15,538 nt of DNA from CAZZDA01 sp964652585 (lineage in GTDB: Bacteria > Patescibacteriota > Patescibacteriia > UBA1544). The notes below the pieces were generated by a model that worked only from the letters and a program-made list of their open reading frames with translations, was not told where the DNA came from and made no database searches. Position numbers and translations under genes: made by a program. Positions 1 through 6,547 of this stretch are shown in pieces. Every line of letters begins with the position of its first letter. The first letter of the stretch is position 1. Location: positions 1 to 15,538 of the forward strand of contig CAZZDA010000022.1 in NCBI GenBank assembly GCA_964652585.1. Reading direction: 5' to 3'.

Positions 1-451
1 GCCACAACGCAATATGCAATAAGACGCCAAGCGCAAGCAAACTCACGCTGGTAAGAAAGATCGTTACGATATAGAGATACCACACTACACGCTGTACTGC
101 CCCCCACGAGGTTAAAAGAGGGAAATATGCATGAGTGAAGAGCGTGCCTCCATATCCCGCAACACCAATGGCAAACAGTGCGATGATACTCTGTTTTGCC
201 CAAAAAGAATCCTGTAAAAGTAAAAAAAAGGCGCATGCATTCATGAAAAAGAATAACGGAATATATAGCGCCAATATTTCTTTTTTACCTCTACGCTTCT
301 TTACCGCCACTCGCACCAGCAGCCACAAAAGCACTGCCACACATATCCATGCAATACCAAACAGGCGCGGAATACGCAGTACGCTTTCCCAAATTGCAAG
401 AGAGGAAACAAGCAATATAATGATACGAGAAAGAATCGGAGCAATAGTCAT
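1..451 (-). CDS. Multi-pass membrane protein, C-terminus beyond the left edge
   Basis: The minus strand is open from an ATG at 449-451 to the window edge, giving the first 150 residues of a longer protein. I do not recognise the family. The translation starts MTIAPILSRIIILLVSSLAI and is strongly hydrophobic, with about five candidate membrane segments near residues 5-26, 31-50, 58-80, 87-106 and 120-148. A positively charged loop (KKRRGKK) lies near residues 51-57 and probably faces the cytoplasm. The start lies 3 bases after the stop of the upstream gene at 455, so the two are probably co-transcribed and translationally linked. There is no Shine-Dalgarno sequence. Small plus-strand open frames over the same bases have no recognisable protein features. 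Function unknown; I am fairly sure it is a real membrane protein gene. Confidence 0.7.
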   Translation of the reverse strand, partial: MTIAPILSRIIILLVSSLAIWESVLRIPRLFGIAWICVAVLLWLLVRVAVKKRRGKKEILALYIPLFFFMNACAFFLLLQDSFWAKQSIIALFAIGVAGYGGTLFTHAYFPLLTSWGAVQRVVWYLYIVTIFLTSVSLLALGVLLHIALW

Positions 452-454
452 ATA

Positions 455-1009
455 CTACTGAATATTCAGCCAAGATTGACCCTCTAGCAACTGTCGCAGC
501 CTTTTTTCGACAGCAAGGCGATCAAGATCATCTTCATTGTTTGTCAGCATCGTTTCTAAGCGTGTCACATCAATTACGAGCGCAAGGTGAAATGCCTTAT
601 ATTCTTCCGGCACACGCACTGCCAATAATGCCTCGCGCACATCACGCATAGCACGCCCATATGACTGTTTTTCATCTTCTGACAATACTTCATTGTCTTT
701 CTGATAAAATTGTTGCCACAATTCCAAAAATGTCGTCAATATTTTACCGGTATTTTGTGTATAGAGCTCATACTGATTATTCGCATGCCCTTGGCTTTCT
801 TTGTTATTTTTTTGTAGATACGGAGTTATTACCTCCTGCTGCGGCAACAGACGCGCAAGCAACAACCCAAAGCCAATACACACGATAAGTGTACCGATCG
901 CTAATAAAACAACGTCGCCCGCACCAATACGTTTTGTGGTTTGTTTTTTTTGTGCTTGAACCTCGCACCCCTTCCTTTGTTGATGCACATCTTTTCCTTT
1001 CTTTTTCAT
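455..1009 (-). CDS. Hypothetical membrane-anchored protein with helical extracytoplasmic domain
   Basis: This is a 184-residue protein that I cannot assign to a named family. A lysine/glutamine-rich N-terminus (residues 1-28) is followed by one hydrophobic segment at about 30-53 (VVLLAIGTLIVCIGFGLLLA). The remaining 130 residues are polar, charged and probably helical. By the positive-inside rule the long C-terminal part would lie outside the membrane. It contains one cysteine, in the membrane segment. The start ATG at 1007-1009 follows the end of the queH-like gene by 37 bases, and the stop is 3 bases before the next gene, so it sits in a co-directional minus-strand cluster. The position suggests an envelope role, but nothing in the sequence shows one. 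Confidence 0.75.
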   Translation of the reverse strand: MKKKGKDVHQQRKGCEVQAQKKQTTKRIGAGDVVLLAIGTLIVCIGFGLLLARLLPQQEVITPYLQKNNKESQGHANNQYELYTQNTGKILTTFLELWQQFYQKDNEVLSEDEKQSYGRAMRDVREALLAVRVPEEYKAFHLALVIDVTRLETMLTNNEDDLDRLAVEKRLRQLLEGQSWLNIQ

Positions 1010-1046
1010 ACCACCACTATACCATATCTACAGTATTATAAACAAT

Positions 1047-1613
1047 TTACTTGGAAACCCGACGTCTAAGTAGATAAGTATTGCGGCTCCAAATACAGCC
1101 GCACCAGTTTTGACGATAAAAGCTGTATTTCTTTGAAAGTTCAACACTTTTTTTAAACCCATCATTTTTTTTGAAATCCGCTTCATAAAACCGTATACCG
1201 TACTGTTGTGCAAGCTCCTGACCTATCATATTGATGCGTGCCGCGTCTTTATGGGGAGAAATGGTTAAAACCGTCGTAAACCAAGAAAAATCATGGTCAC
1301 GAGCATAACGCACCGCATGCTCCATACGCATACGATAACAGATAGTACATCGCTCTCCCCTCTCAGGGTCTTTTTCGTGCCCGCGTGTAAGCGAAAACCA
1401 TTGCTTAATTTCATACGGCGCCTCAATGAGCGGCAAATTCATATCCTCACACCACTGACGCATCTCGCCCAATCGTTTTTCATACTCCTTTTGCGGATGA
1501 ATGTTCGGATCGTAAAAATAGGCAAGCACCTCAAATTGCTCCTGCAACAACTGTATCACATACGCACTACAAGGCGCGCAACACGTATGTAGCAAGAGTT
1601 TTGGTTTTTTCAT
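1047..1613 (-). CDS. queH: QueH-like epoxyqueuosine reductase (DUF208 family)
   Basis: The 188-residue protein matches the QueH/DUF208 family, which reduces epoxyqueuosine to queuosine at tRNA position 34 as an alternative to QueG. Visible family motifs are HTCCAPCS at residues 9-16, DPNIHP at 35-40 followed by EYEKR, the paired cysteines ERCTICYRMR (Cys89, Cys92), TVLTISPHKD at 114-123, FYEADFKKNDGFKKS at 142-156 and FYRQNWCGCIWS at 165-176. The Cys11/Cys12 and Cys89/Cys92 pairs are the expected metal or iron-sulfur ligands. Length is normal for the family. No other queuosine gene lies in the window, so the substrate in this organism is inferred from family alone. The start ATG is preceded by CCT and no Shine-Dalgarno. 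The gene follows the DUF167 gene by 66 bases that contain a small hairpin. Confidence 0.9.
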   Translation of the reverse strand: MKKPKLLLHTCCAPCSAYVIQLLQEQFEVLAYFYDPNIHPQKEYEKRLGEMRQWCEDMNLPLIEAPYEIKQWFSLTRGHEKDPERGERCTICYRMRMEHAVRYARDHDFSWFTTVLTISPHKDAARINMIGQELAQQYGIRFYEADFKKNDGFKKSVELSKKYSFYRQNWCGCIWSRNTYLLRRRVSK

Positions 1614-1639
1614 AGGTATGGTTTTAAGGTATGCACAAG

Positions 1640-1660
1640 ATCCTTCGGCAAGCTCAGGAT
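1640..1660. repeat. Short intergenic hairpin (REP-like)
   Basis: ATCCT at 1640-1644 pairs with AGGAT at 1656-1660 around an 11-base loop that itself contains CTT/AAG. It lies between the DUF167 gene and queH and has no T-run on either side, so it is not a classic terminator. From memory, the core CCTTCGGCAAGCTCAGG resembles a palindrome found scattered between genes in many bacterial genomes. I cannot check its copy number here. Confidence 0.5.
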
Positions 1661-1679
1661 AAAACTGCAGAACCTTGTT

Positions 1680-1949
1680 CTACAGCCTTATCTTTATTTT
1701 TTTCACTCTACTTGCCTGACCAAATACCATGGTAATTGTTGATCTTGGAACACCAAAAAATGTACTTAAAAAGCCAATAAGTTCTTTATTGGCTTTTCCT
1801 TTTTCCGGAGGTGCCGCTACCGCAATTTTGAACGTACCATCGCTCATTTCCTCCCGCAACTCTGTTTGTGGTGCGTTTGGTATCACCCGAATAAGTAATT
1901 CCAATTCTTGTTGATCATTGAGTTGTCGTATCAAGTGTGGAAAACGCAT
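1680..1949 (-). CDS. DUF167 / YggU family protein
   Basis: This is a small conserved protein of unknown biochemical role. The ATG at 1947-1949 gives 89 residues; the frame stays open to a TTG at 2000 (106 residues), with another ATG at 1970. I prefer 1949 because it starts 4 bases after the uppS stop and avoids a 46-base overlap. The DUF167 core is clear: ELLIRVIPNA with the early beta strand, DGTFKIAVAAPPEKGKANKE (the APP-x-x-GKAN signature), then a helix FLSTFFGVPRS and a lysine/arginine-rich end (SRVKKIKIRL). An in-frame GGAGGAG lies directly against the 1970 ATG, too close to be a normal ribosome site. The gene belongs to the uppS transcription unit by spacing. Confidence 0.85.
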   Translation of the reverse strand: MRFPHLIRQLNDQQELELLIRVIPNAPQTELREEMSDGTFKIAVAAPPEKGKANKELIGFLSTFFGVPRSTITMVFGQASRVKKIKIRL

Positions 1950-1953
1950 AAGA

Positions 1954-2655
1954 TTATACCTGACTGCCATCTCCTCCGTAACGACGCTCTCTTTTTCCAA
2001 AGCTATTTAATGCTTTATCTAATTCTTGTTCGGAAAAATCAGGCCAATTAAGATCACTGAAGTAGATCTCACTATACGCGCATTGCCAGGAAAAAAAGCC
2101 GGAGAGCCTTTTTTCCGAGGTGCGAATAATAAGGTCAGGCATGGGTTGGCCATTGGTATAAAGATGTTCCTCTATAGTTTGTTCTGTTACCTCATCTGAC
2201 GCAATACCTTTTTTTATGATAGCTTTTGCCGCATCAACAAGCTCAGCATGTCCCCCATAGTTCAATGCGATATTCAGCGTGCCTTTTGTATGCTTTTTTG
2301 TTGTTTCCTGCGCTTCGTCAATTGCTTTCAAAACATCTTTTGGCAATGGCTCGCGCCTGCCAAGAACCCGAATACGAATACCTTTTTCATTGTAGTAATG
2401 AAGGTCCTTACTGAGAGCATCACGCAAAAGACGCATTAAATACCCTACTTCTTTTTTTGTGCGTTTCCAATTTTCTGTTGAAAATGCCCATACGGTCATT
2501 GACGCAATGCCGCGATCCAGGCACCACTCTCCCACTTCTTTTACCTTATCATATCCTTTTCTATGTCCTTCAAGCGTCGTAAGGCTTTTTTCTTTTGCCC
2601 AGCGACGATTTCCGTCCATAATAAAGGCAATATGCTGTAATGTTTTCTCTTTCAT
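1954..2655 (-). CDS. uppS: Undecaprenyl diphosphate synthase (cis-prenyltransferase)
   Basis: The 233-residue protein is a cis-prenyltransferase that condenses isopentenyl diphosphate onto farnesyl diphosphate to make the C55 lipid carrier for cell-wall and glycan precursors. It has HIAFIMDGNRRWAK at residues 8-21 with the Mg-binding Asp14, GHRKGYDKV, the SMTVWAFSTENWKR region, LNIALNYGGHAEL, and the C-terminal arginine/serine motif followed by WQCAYSEIYF. In that motif the sequence reads RTSEKRLSGFF, one residue shorter than the usual RT(S/G)GExRxSNF, so the conserved glycine before Glu is absent. The rest of the protein, including Asp14 and the final Glu, looks intact. The start has no Shine-Dalgarno. 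A sigma70-like promoter lies about 60-90 bases upstream, and the DUF167 gene follows immediately. Confidence 0.95.
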   Translation of the reverse strand: MKEKTLQHIAFIMDGNRRWAKEKSLTTLEGHRKGYDKVKEVGEWCLDRGIASMTVWAFSTENWKRTKKEVGYLMRLLRDALSKDLHYYNEKGIRIRVLGRREPLPKDVLKAIDEAQETTKKHTKGTLNIALNYGGHAELVDAAKAIIKKGIASDEVTEQTIEEHLYTNGQPMPDLIIRTSEKRLSGFFSWQCAYSEIYFSDLNWPDFSEQELDKALNSFGKRERRYGGDGSQV

Positions 2656-2715
2656 GATTAAAAAATTATTATATTAATTCTTGTACTCCACAAGTCTTTG
2701 TACTACAACAAAAAA

Positions 2716-2744
2716 ACTATACCCTATTTTTATACCAAACGCAA
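2716..2744 (-). promoter_or_regulatory. Predicted promoter of the uppS cluster
   Basis: On the minus strand TTGCGT (2739-2744) and TATAGT (2716-2721) are separated by 17 bases. Transcription would begin near 2709, leaving a leader of about 55 bases before the uppS ATG. The -10 matches five of six consensus positions and the -35 only TTG, so this is moderate evidence from sequence alone. Confidence 0.5.
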
Positions 2745-2777
2745 CTAGAATACATCTCAAAGATAACCATTACCACC

Positions 2778-2808
2778 AAAAACACCCGACATGCATCGGG
2801 TGTTTTAT
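2778..2808 (-). terminator. Rho-independent terminator after the HU gene
   Basis: ACACCCGA (2782-2789) and TCGGGTGT (2796-2803) form an 8-bp GC-rich stem around the loop CATGCA, extended by A-T pairs. On the minus strand the stem runs into TGTTTTT, the expected U-tract, about 20-45 bases past the HU stop. The T-run on the plus strand is shorter, and no plus-strand gene ends here. Confidence 0.85.
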
Positions 2809-2827
2809 ACGTTACAGAGTTTACCGT

Positions 2828-3109
2828 TTAGAGTACGGAATCCTTTGCTGCTTTTGCTACACGAAACTTTACGACAGTTTTCGCGGCAATTTGAATGGAT
2901 TCTCCGGTTGCAGGGTTTCTACCCATGCGCGCAGCTCTGTGCTGCTTCACAAGCTTACCAATGCCCGGAATGACAAATTCGCCATTATTACGTACTTCGC
3001 TATAAGCGAGTTCCGCAAACGTGTCTAAAAATTCTGCCACTTCTTTCTTGGACATATTGGCTCGTGTTGCCAAATTATCCAAGAGCTGTGACTTAGTCAT
3101 CTTTGTCAT
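2828..3109 (-). CDS. HU-family nucleoid DNA-binding protein
   Basis: The 93-residue protein has the full HU/IHF fold: helices from MTKSQLLDNLATRA to about residue 45, the NGEFVIPGIGKL strand region, the DNA-inserting arm with GRNPATGE (residues 63-70, Pro66 being the intercalating proline), and a C-terminal helix after FRVAKAAKD. It bends and compacts DNA as a dimer; HU proteins as a family prefer bent or four-way-junction DNA. The start is ambiguous because ATGACAAAG is followed at once by ATGACTAAG, giving starts at 3109 (93 residues) or 3100 (90 residues). The open frame extends upstream to 3337, but that part encodes no HU sequence and overlaps a palindrome. A terminator follows the gene. 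Confidence 0.95.
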   Translation of the reverse strand: MTKMTKSQLLDNLATRANMSKKEVAEFLDTFAELAYSEVRNNGEFVIPGIGKLVKQHRAARMGRNPATGESIQIAAKTVVKFRVAKAAKDSVL

Positions 3110-3120
3110 AGTACGAAAGA

Positions 3121-3303
3121 TCAGGTCTTGGAAAAATAACCTTGTGTAAATAGCGTTTAGTGTGCGTCCGGATGCAGCTGCTACGATCGAGCACAACCGG
3201 AAGTGTAGCAACGCTACAACGAGGGTTGTGCGATCGAAGTAGAAGCTGCAGACGGATGTACAGTGAGCGCTAGATGGACAGGTTATTTTTGATAAGACCT
3301 TGA
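3121..3303. repeat. Long imperfect palindrome, possible structured RNA or HU leader
   Basis: About 60 base pairs form one long rod. AGGTCTT (3123-3129) pairs with 3294-3300; AAAAATAACCT (3132-3142) pairs perfectly with 3280-3290; after an 8x7 internal loop, 3151-3170 pair with 3253-3272 with one G-G mismatch. A tandem G-A step follows, then TGCAGCT (3173-3179) with 3244-3250, CTAC with 3239-3242, GATCG with 3231-3235 and CACAACC (3192-3198) with 3224-3230. The tip carries its own hairpin, TGTAGC (3204-3209) with 3213-3218. All four G-U pairs and the tandem G-A suit RNA read from the plus strand, yet the best promoter reads the minus strand into HU. It codes for nothing I recognise and I cannot name a family. 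Confidence 0.75.
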
Positions 3304-3309
3304 ATAAAT

Positions 3310-3337
3310 AATATACAGACACGAGCAGTATACACAA
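3310..3337 (-). promoter_or_regulatory. Predicted promoter of the HU gene
   Basis: On the minus strand TTGTGT (3332-3337) and TATATT (3310-3315) are 16 bases apart. Transcription would start near 3303, at the outer edge of the long palindrome, so the HU message would have a leader of about 190 bases made almost wholly of that structure. The match is moderate, five of six at -10 and three of six at -35. Confidence 0.4.
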
Positions 3338-3393
3338 AAACCATTGAAAAAGCTAGAGAAAGTTATGAACAGGGCAAAAGAAGTGAAAAACCA

Positions 3394-3411
3394 AAAGCGT
3401 AAAGCGTAAAG
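3394..3411. repeat. Short tandem repeat, 7-base unit
   Basis: Two and a half copies of AAAGCGT lie in tandem, inside an AT- and purine-rich stretch (about 3340-3420) with no gene or other signal that I can see. It may be a low-complexity remnant. Confidence 0.5.
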
Positions 3412-3451
3412 TTGAACAATAGATGCTGTGGATGAACACCCATAAAATATT

Positions 3452-3480
3452 TTGTTGTTTGTATCGTTTTATGGTACAAT
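3452..3480 (+). promoter_or_regulatory. Predicted promoter of the type IV pilus operon
   Basis: TTGTTG (3452-3457) and TACAAT (3475-3480) are separated by exactly 17 bases, and the -10 is preceded by TGG, an extended -10 element. Transcription would start near 3487, leaving a leader of about 110 bases that contains an inverted repeat. It is the only good plus-strand promoter that I see ahead of the operon. Confidence 0.6.
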
Positions 3481-3488
3481 ACATCCGT

Positions 3489-3596
3489 CATAGAATATAG
3501 AACATGGAGCATCAATTAACATACACGGTATACATCAATTCGTTGAAGAGAATTTTTGTTCCATGTTATGTGCTCCGTATTATGTGATTTTTCCCC
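3489..3596 (+). repeat. Imperfect inverted repeat in the pilB leader
   Basis: AACATGGA (3501-3508) pairs with TCCATGTT (3560-3567), and the pairing extends to 3517/3551 with two mismatches and one G-U. The same left arm can instead pair ATGGAGCA (3504-3511) with TGCTCCGT (3571-3578), so two folds exclude each other. The right arm is a degenerate 14-base tandem repeat (3558-3571 and 3572-3585, 11 of 14 identical). The leader ends in TTTTTCCCC directly before the pilB ATG, with no Shine-Dalgarno. Confidence 0.55.
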
Positions 3597-5327
3597 ATGC
3601 TTAACGAAAAACTTGTTAAAAAAATTGTAGAAAAAGAAGAGTTAGTTGAAAAGTCAGCGCTCTCGCAGGCAATCAAAGAAGCCAAAAAGAAAAAGGTTGA
3701 TTTAGTAACGCATCTGGTGAACAAAAAACTTGTTTCAGAAGAGGTAGTATATGAACATGCCGCAAAAGAACTTGGACTTTCCTACCTTAATTTCAAAAAT
3801 CAAATTATTCACAAAGATGTTCTTTTTCTTATTCCGGAACCTATAGCGCAGGCGCATAAAATACTCAGCTTTGATAAAGATGCTACAACATTAAAAATTG
3901 CCACAACAGACCCGAATGATCTGCAGACCTTTGAGTTTATTCGTAAAAAAACAGGGCTCAAGCTCTCCCTCCATCTTACCACCCCCTCACAAATTCAAGA
4001 GGGGTTGAAACAATATCACAAAAGCCTGGAAGCGGAGTTTAAAACCATTTCCAAACCGAACGATCAAGAAAATAACGCGGAAGAAAAACCCTTAGCAGAA
4101 CTTGCAAAAGACCTGCCGGTTATTCGCATAGTTGACACCTTGCTTGAGTACGCTATTTTTGAAGGTGCGTCTGATATCCATATTGAGCCGGAAGAAAAAC
4201 AGCTGGTTGTACGCTATCGCATTGACGGTATTTTGAAAGATGTCATGACTCTGCTAAAGCCGGTGCAATCAGGACTGGTTGCGCGCATTAAAATTCTCTC
4301 CAATTTGAAAATAGATGAGCATCGCCTGCCGCAAGACGGGCGTTTTAAAATTGAAACGAGTGAGTATAAAGTGGCGTTTCGCGTCTCCATCATACCGGTT
4401 TTTGACGGAGAAAAGATAGTATTGCGCCTCCTCAATGAAAAAAGCCAGGTATTGACGCTTGAACAACTTGGATTTCAACAAAAAGCATTGGATATCGTCA
4501 AACGTAATATTCAAAAACCTCATGGCATGATCTTGGTGACCGGACCAACCGGATCAGGTAAAACCACCACACTCTACACGGTACTTAATATCTTAAACAC
4601 ACCCGGCGTTAATATTTCCACCATTGAAGATCCTGTTGAATATCGCATGCAACGAGTGAACCAAAGCCAAGTTAATCCAAAGATCGGTTTTACTTTTGCC
4701 GGCGGTTTACGTGCCTTTCTCCGCCAAGATCCCGACATTATTATGGTTGGAGAAATTCGCGACGGAGAAACCGCTGAAATTGCCGTCCATGCCGCAATGA
4801 CCGGACACTTGGTACTCTCCACACTCCATACAAATGACGCGGTTACCACGCTTCCACGTCTTATGGAGATGGATATTCCCACCTTTCTTGTCGCCTCAAC
4901 AACAAATATCATCATTGCACAGCGCCTGGTACGAAAAATATGCCAAAGCTGCATCCAAAGCTATAATTTAACTGAAGAGCATATTAAGGAGCTTGAAAAA
5001 GCATTTAATATTCCTTCCGTTCTTAAAACACTTGCACGAGAGGGTATCATACTCAATGAAAAACAACACTTAAAAGAACTGTTGTTCTATAAAGGTACCG
5101 GTTGTAAAGAGTGTAATAATAATGGCTATAAAGGCCGGCTTGGCATCTATGAAATATTTGAAATTACCAGCACTATCGCAAGCCTTATTCGTAAACGCGC
5201 GGAGCGTGAAGAGCTTACACAAGCTGCACTTGACCAGGGAATGATCACCATGCTTGAAGACGGTTTTATTAAAGCAAAGTCAGGTATGACCACATTGGAA
5301 GAAGTATTAAGGGTAACCAAGGAATAA
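3597..5327 (+). CDS. pilB: Type IV pilus extension ATPase PilB (GspE family)
   Basis: The 576-residue protein is the cytoplasmic hexameric ATPase that drives pilin assembly. Residues 1 to about 150 form a T2SSE-N/MshEN-type domain, seen in the EVVYEHAAKELGLSYLNF stretch and the following PIAQAHKILSF. The catalytic core has the Asp box EGASDIHIEP (189-198), Walker A GPTGSGKTTT (316-325), Walker B DPDIIMVGE (378-386), the His box STLHTN (His411) and two cysteine pairs, Cys449-x-x-Cys452 and Cys503-x-x-Cys506, forming the zinc site typical of PilB/GspE and absent from PilT. Length is normal. The ATG sits directly after TTTTTCCCC. It is the first gene of a ten-gene operon, with a promoter at 3452-3480. 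No PilT lies nearby. High confidence. Confidence 0.97.
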   Translation: MLNEKLVKKIVEKEELVEKSALSQAIKEAKKKKVDLVTHLVNKKLVSEEVVYEHAAKELGLSYLNFKNQIIHKDVLFLIPEPIAQAHKILSFDKDATTLKIATTDPNDLQTFEFIRKKTGLKLSLHLTTPSQIQEGLKQYHKSLEAEFKTISKPNDQENNAEEKPLAELAKDLPVIRIVDTLLEYAIFEGASDIHIEPEEKQLVVRYRIDGILKDVMTLLKPVQSGLVARIKILSNLKIDEHRLPQDGRFKIETSEYKVAFRVSIIPVFDGEKIVLRLLNEKSQVLTLEQLGFQQKALDIVKRNIQKPHGMILVTGPTGSGKTTTLYTVLNILNTPGVNISTIEDPVEYRMQRVNQSQVNPKIGFTFAGGLRAFLRQDPDIIMVGEIRDGETAEIAVHAAMTGHLVLSTLHTNDAVTTLPRLMEMDIPTFLVASTTNIIIAQRLVRKICQSCIQSYNLTEEHIKELEKAFNIPSVLKTLAREGIILNEKQHLKELLFYKGTGCKECNNNGYKGRLGIYEIFEITSTIASLIRKRAEREELTQAALDQGMITMLEDGFIKAKSGMTTLEEVLRVTKE

Positions 5328-5415
5328 ATCAACAAACAACCCACAACCAACTACTGATAACAATTCTACATCTATCGTTTTCTGTTGTCGGTTGCTGGTT
5401 ATAAGTTATTTCCCC
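5328..5415 (+). repeat. Imperfect inverted repeat between pilB and pilC
   Basis: The 88-base gap is the only sizeable one in the pilus operon. Positions 5337-5361 and 5377-5401 match as inverted copies without gaps at 18 of 25 bases; the left arm is CAAC-rich and the right arm GTTG-rich. The gap ends in TTATTTCCCC directly before the pilC ATG, resembling the end of the pilB leader (16 of 20 bases counting the ATG). Confidence 0.5.
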
Positions 5416-6543
5416 ATGCCGGAAACACCTCCTCAGCCAACGCAACCTACTACTCCAAAACCACAAACAATGCTTACGTCAAAACATTGGGAGCGGTTTT
5501 TTCATCCTCGCGTACCCACGAGTGAAAAAATATTCTTTATCCAACATCTTGGCGTCATGCTTAAGGCCGGTGTTTCTCTCTCACGGGCGCTCACAACGCT
5601 CCAAGCCCAAACTACAAATAAGGGCTTTCAAAAAATATTGGGTGGCGTTTCGTCTTCCGTAGAACGAGGCATACCGCTCTCTGATGCGCTCTCTCCTTAC
5701 CCTTATGCTTTCAATGAACTGCTCATCAACATGCTCAAGGCAGGGGAAGCCGGAGGTAAGTTGGAGGAAGTGCTGCACCAACTCTACGTACAAATGAAAA
5801 AAGATCACGAGTTGGTCAGTAAGGTTCGCGGCGCCATGATCTATCCGTCAGTCATTATTTTTGCCATGTTTGGTATTGGTATTTTTATGTTCATCTTTGT
5901 CATACCAAATCTTATCTCTATTTTTGAAGGGTTTGACGCGGAATTACCCCTACCCACGCGCGTCCTTATAGTCGTCTCAAACGGCTTTCGCGACTATGGC
6001 ATGTATCTCTTATTTTGCGGATTGACCATGGTTGGCGGTTTCATTCAATTGCTGCGCACAGAACGAGGAAAGCGTTTTTTTCACTTATTCCTACTCAAAA
6101 CACCCATTATCAGCGGCATTGTCAAAAAGATAAACTTGGCAAGATTTGCACGTACCTTCAGCTCTCTTTTAAAAACCGACATTCCCATAACAAGAATATT
6201 TGAAATTACCGCTCACGTTGTCAGCAGCCGCCCATACCGATCCGTTATTTTGGAAGCCGCTACTCAAGTAAAAAAAGGCATTGAAGTTGCTGACATGCTT
6301 AAAGTGCATCCAAAGCTTTTTCCTCCACTCGTAACACAAATGGTTGCCGTAGGCGAGGAAACCGGAGAACTTGACGCGATTTTGGAAGAGCTAGCTCTCT
6401 TCTACGAAGAAGAAGTTAATCAAATAATGCAAGACCTGCCTTCCATTATTGAACCGGTTCTTATCTTGGTCTTGGGTGGTGCGATTGGCGGCATGGCCGT
6501 CTCAATTATGCTTCCTATGTATTCACTCACGCAAACATTTTAA
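5416..6543 (+). CDS. pilC: Type IV pilus inner-membrane platform protein PilC (GspF family)
   Basis: PilC/GspF is the polytopic platform on which PilB acts. From the ATG at 5416 the protein has 375 residues; an upstream in-frame TTG at 5392 lies within the inverted repeat and would add a sequence that does not look like PilC. Two GspF repeats are visible. The first starts FFIQHLGVMLKAGVSLSRAL and includes FNELLINMLKAGEAGGKLEEVL and a membrane segment SVIIFAMFGIGIFMFIFVIP. The second has FARTFSSLLKTDIPITRIFE, QMVAVGEETGELDAILEEL and a C-terminal membrane segment near VLILVLGGAIGGMAVSIMLP. A third segment lies near MYLLFCGLTMVGGFIQLL. The proline-rich N-terminus is short. pilM follows after 4 bases. 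High confidence. Confidence 0.96.
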   Translation: MPETPPQPTQPTTPKPQTMLTSKHWERFFHPRVPTSEKIFFIQHLGVMLKAGVSLSRALTTLQAQTTNKGFQKILGGVSSSVERGIPLSDALSPYPYAFNELLINMLKAGEAGGKLEEVLHQLYVQMKKDHELVSKVRGAMIYPSVIIFAMFGIGIFMFIFVIPNLISIFEGFDAELPLPTRVLIVVSNGFRDYGMYLLFCGLTMVGGFIQLLRTERGKRFFHLFLLKTPIISGIVKKINLARFARTFSSLLKTDIPITRIFEITAHVVSSRPYRSVILEAATQVKKGIEVADMLKVHPKLFPPLVTQMVAVGEETGELDAILEELALFYEEEVNQIMQDLPSIIEPVLILVLGGAIGGMAVSIMLPMYSLTQTF

Positions 6544-6547
6544 CTCT

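Noticed and set aside
135..461. Plus-strand open frame of 108 residues at the left end
   Set aside because: It is antisense to a clearly hydrophobic minus-strand protein that continues the minus-strand gene cluster; its own translation shows no domain or membrane pattern.
3121..3303. Identification of the palindrome as 6S RNA or SRP RNA
   Set aside because: The size and rod shape suggested 6S, but there is no large central bubble. The SRP tip motif (GGAA tetraloop with the asymmetric loop) is not formed, although GGAA occurs near the tip.
3110..3337. N-terminal extension of HU to an upstream start
   Set aside because: The extra residues match no HU and are translated from the palindrome; the ATG at 3109 gives a family-length protein.
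3365..3409. Tiny open frame of 14 residues (MNRAKEVKNQKRKA)
   Set aside because: Too short, lies in purine-rich low-complexity sequence, and has no supporting context.
5392..5415. TTG start for pilC eight codons upstream
   Set aside because: It lies inside the inverted repeat and adds residues not expected in PilC; the ATG at 5416 is preferred.
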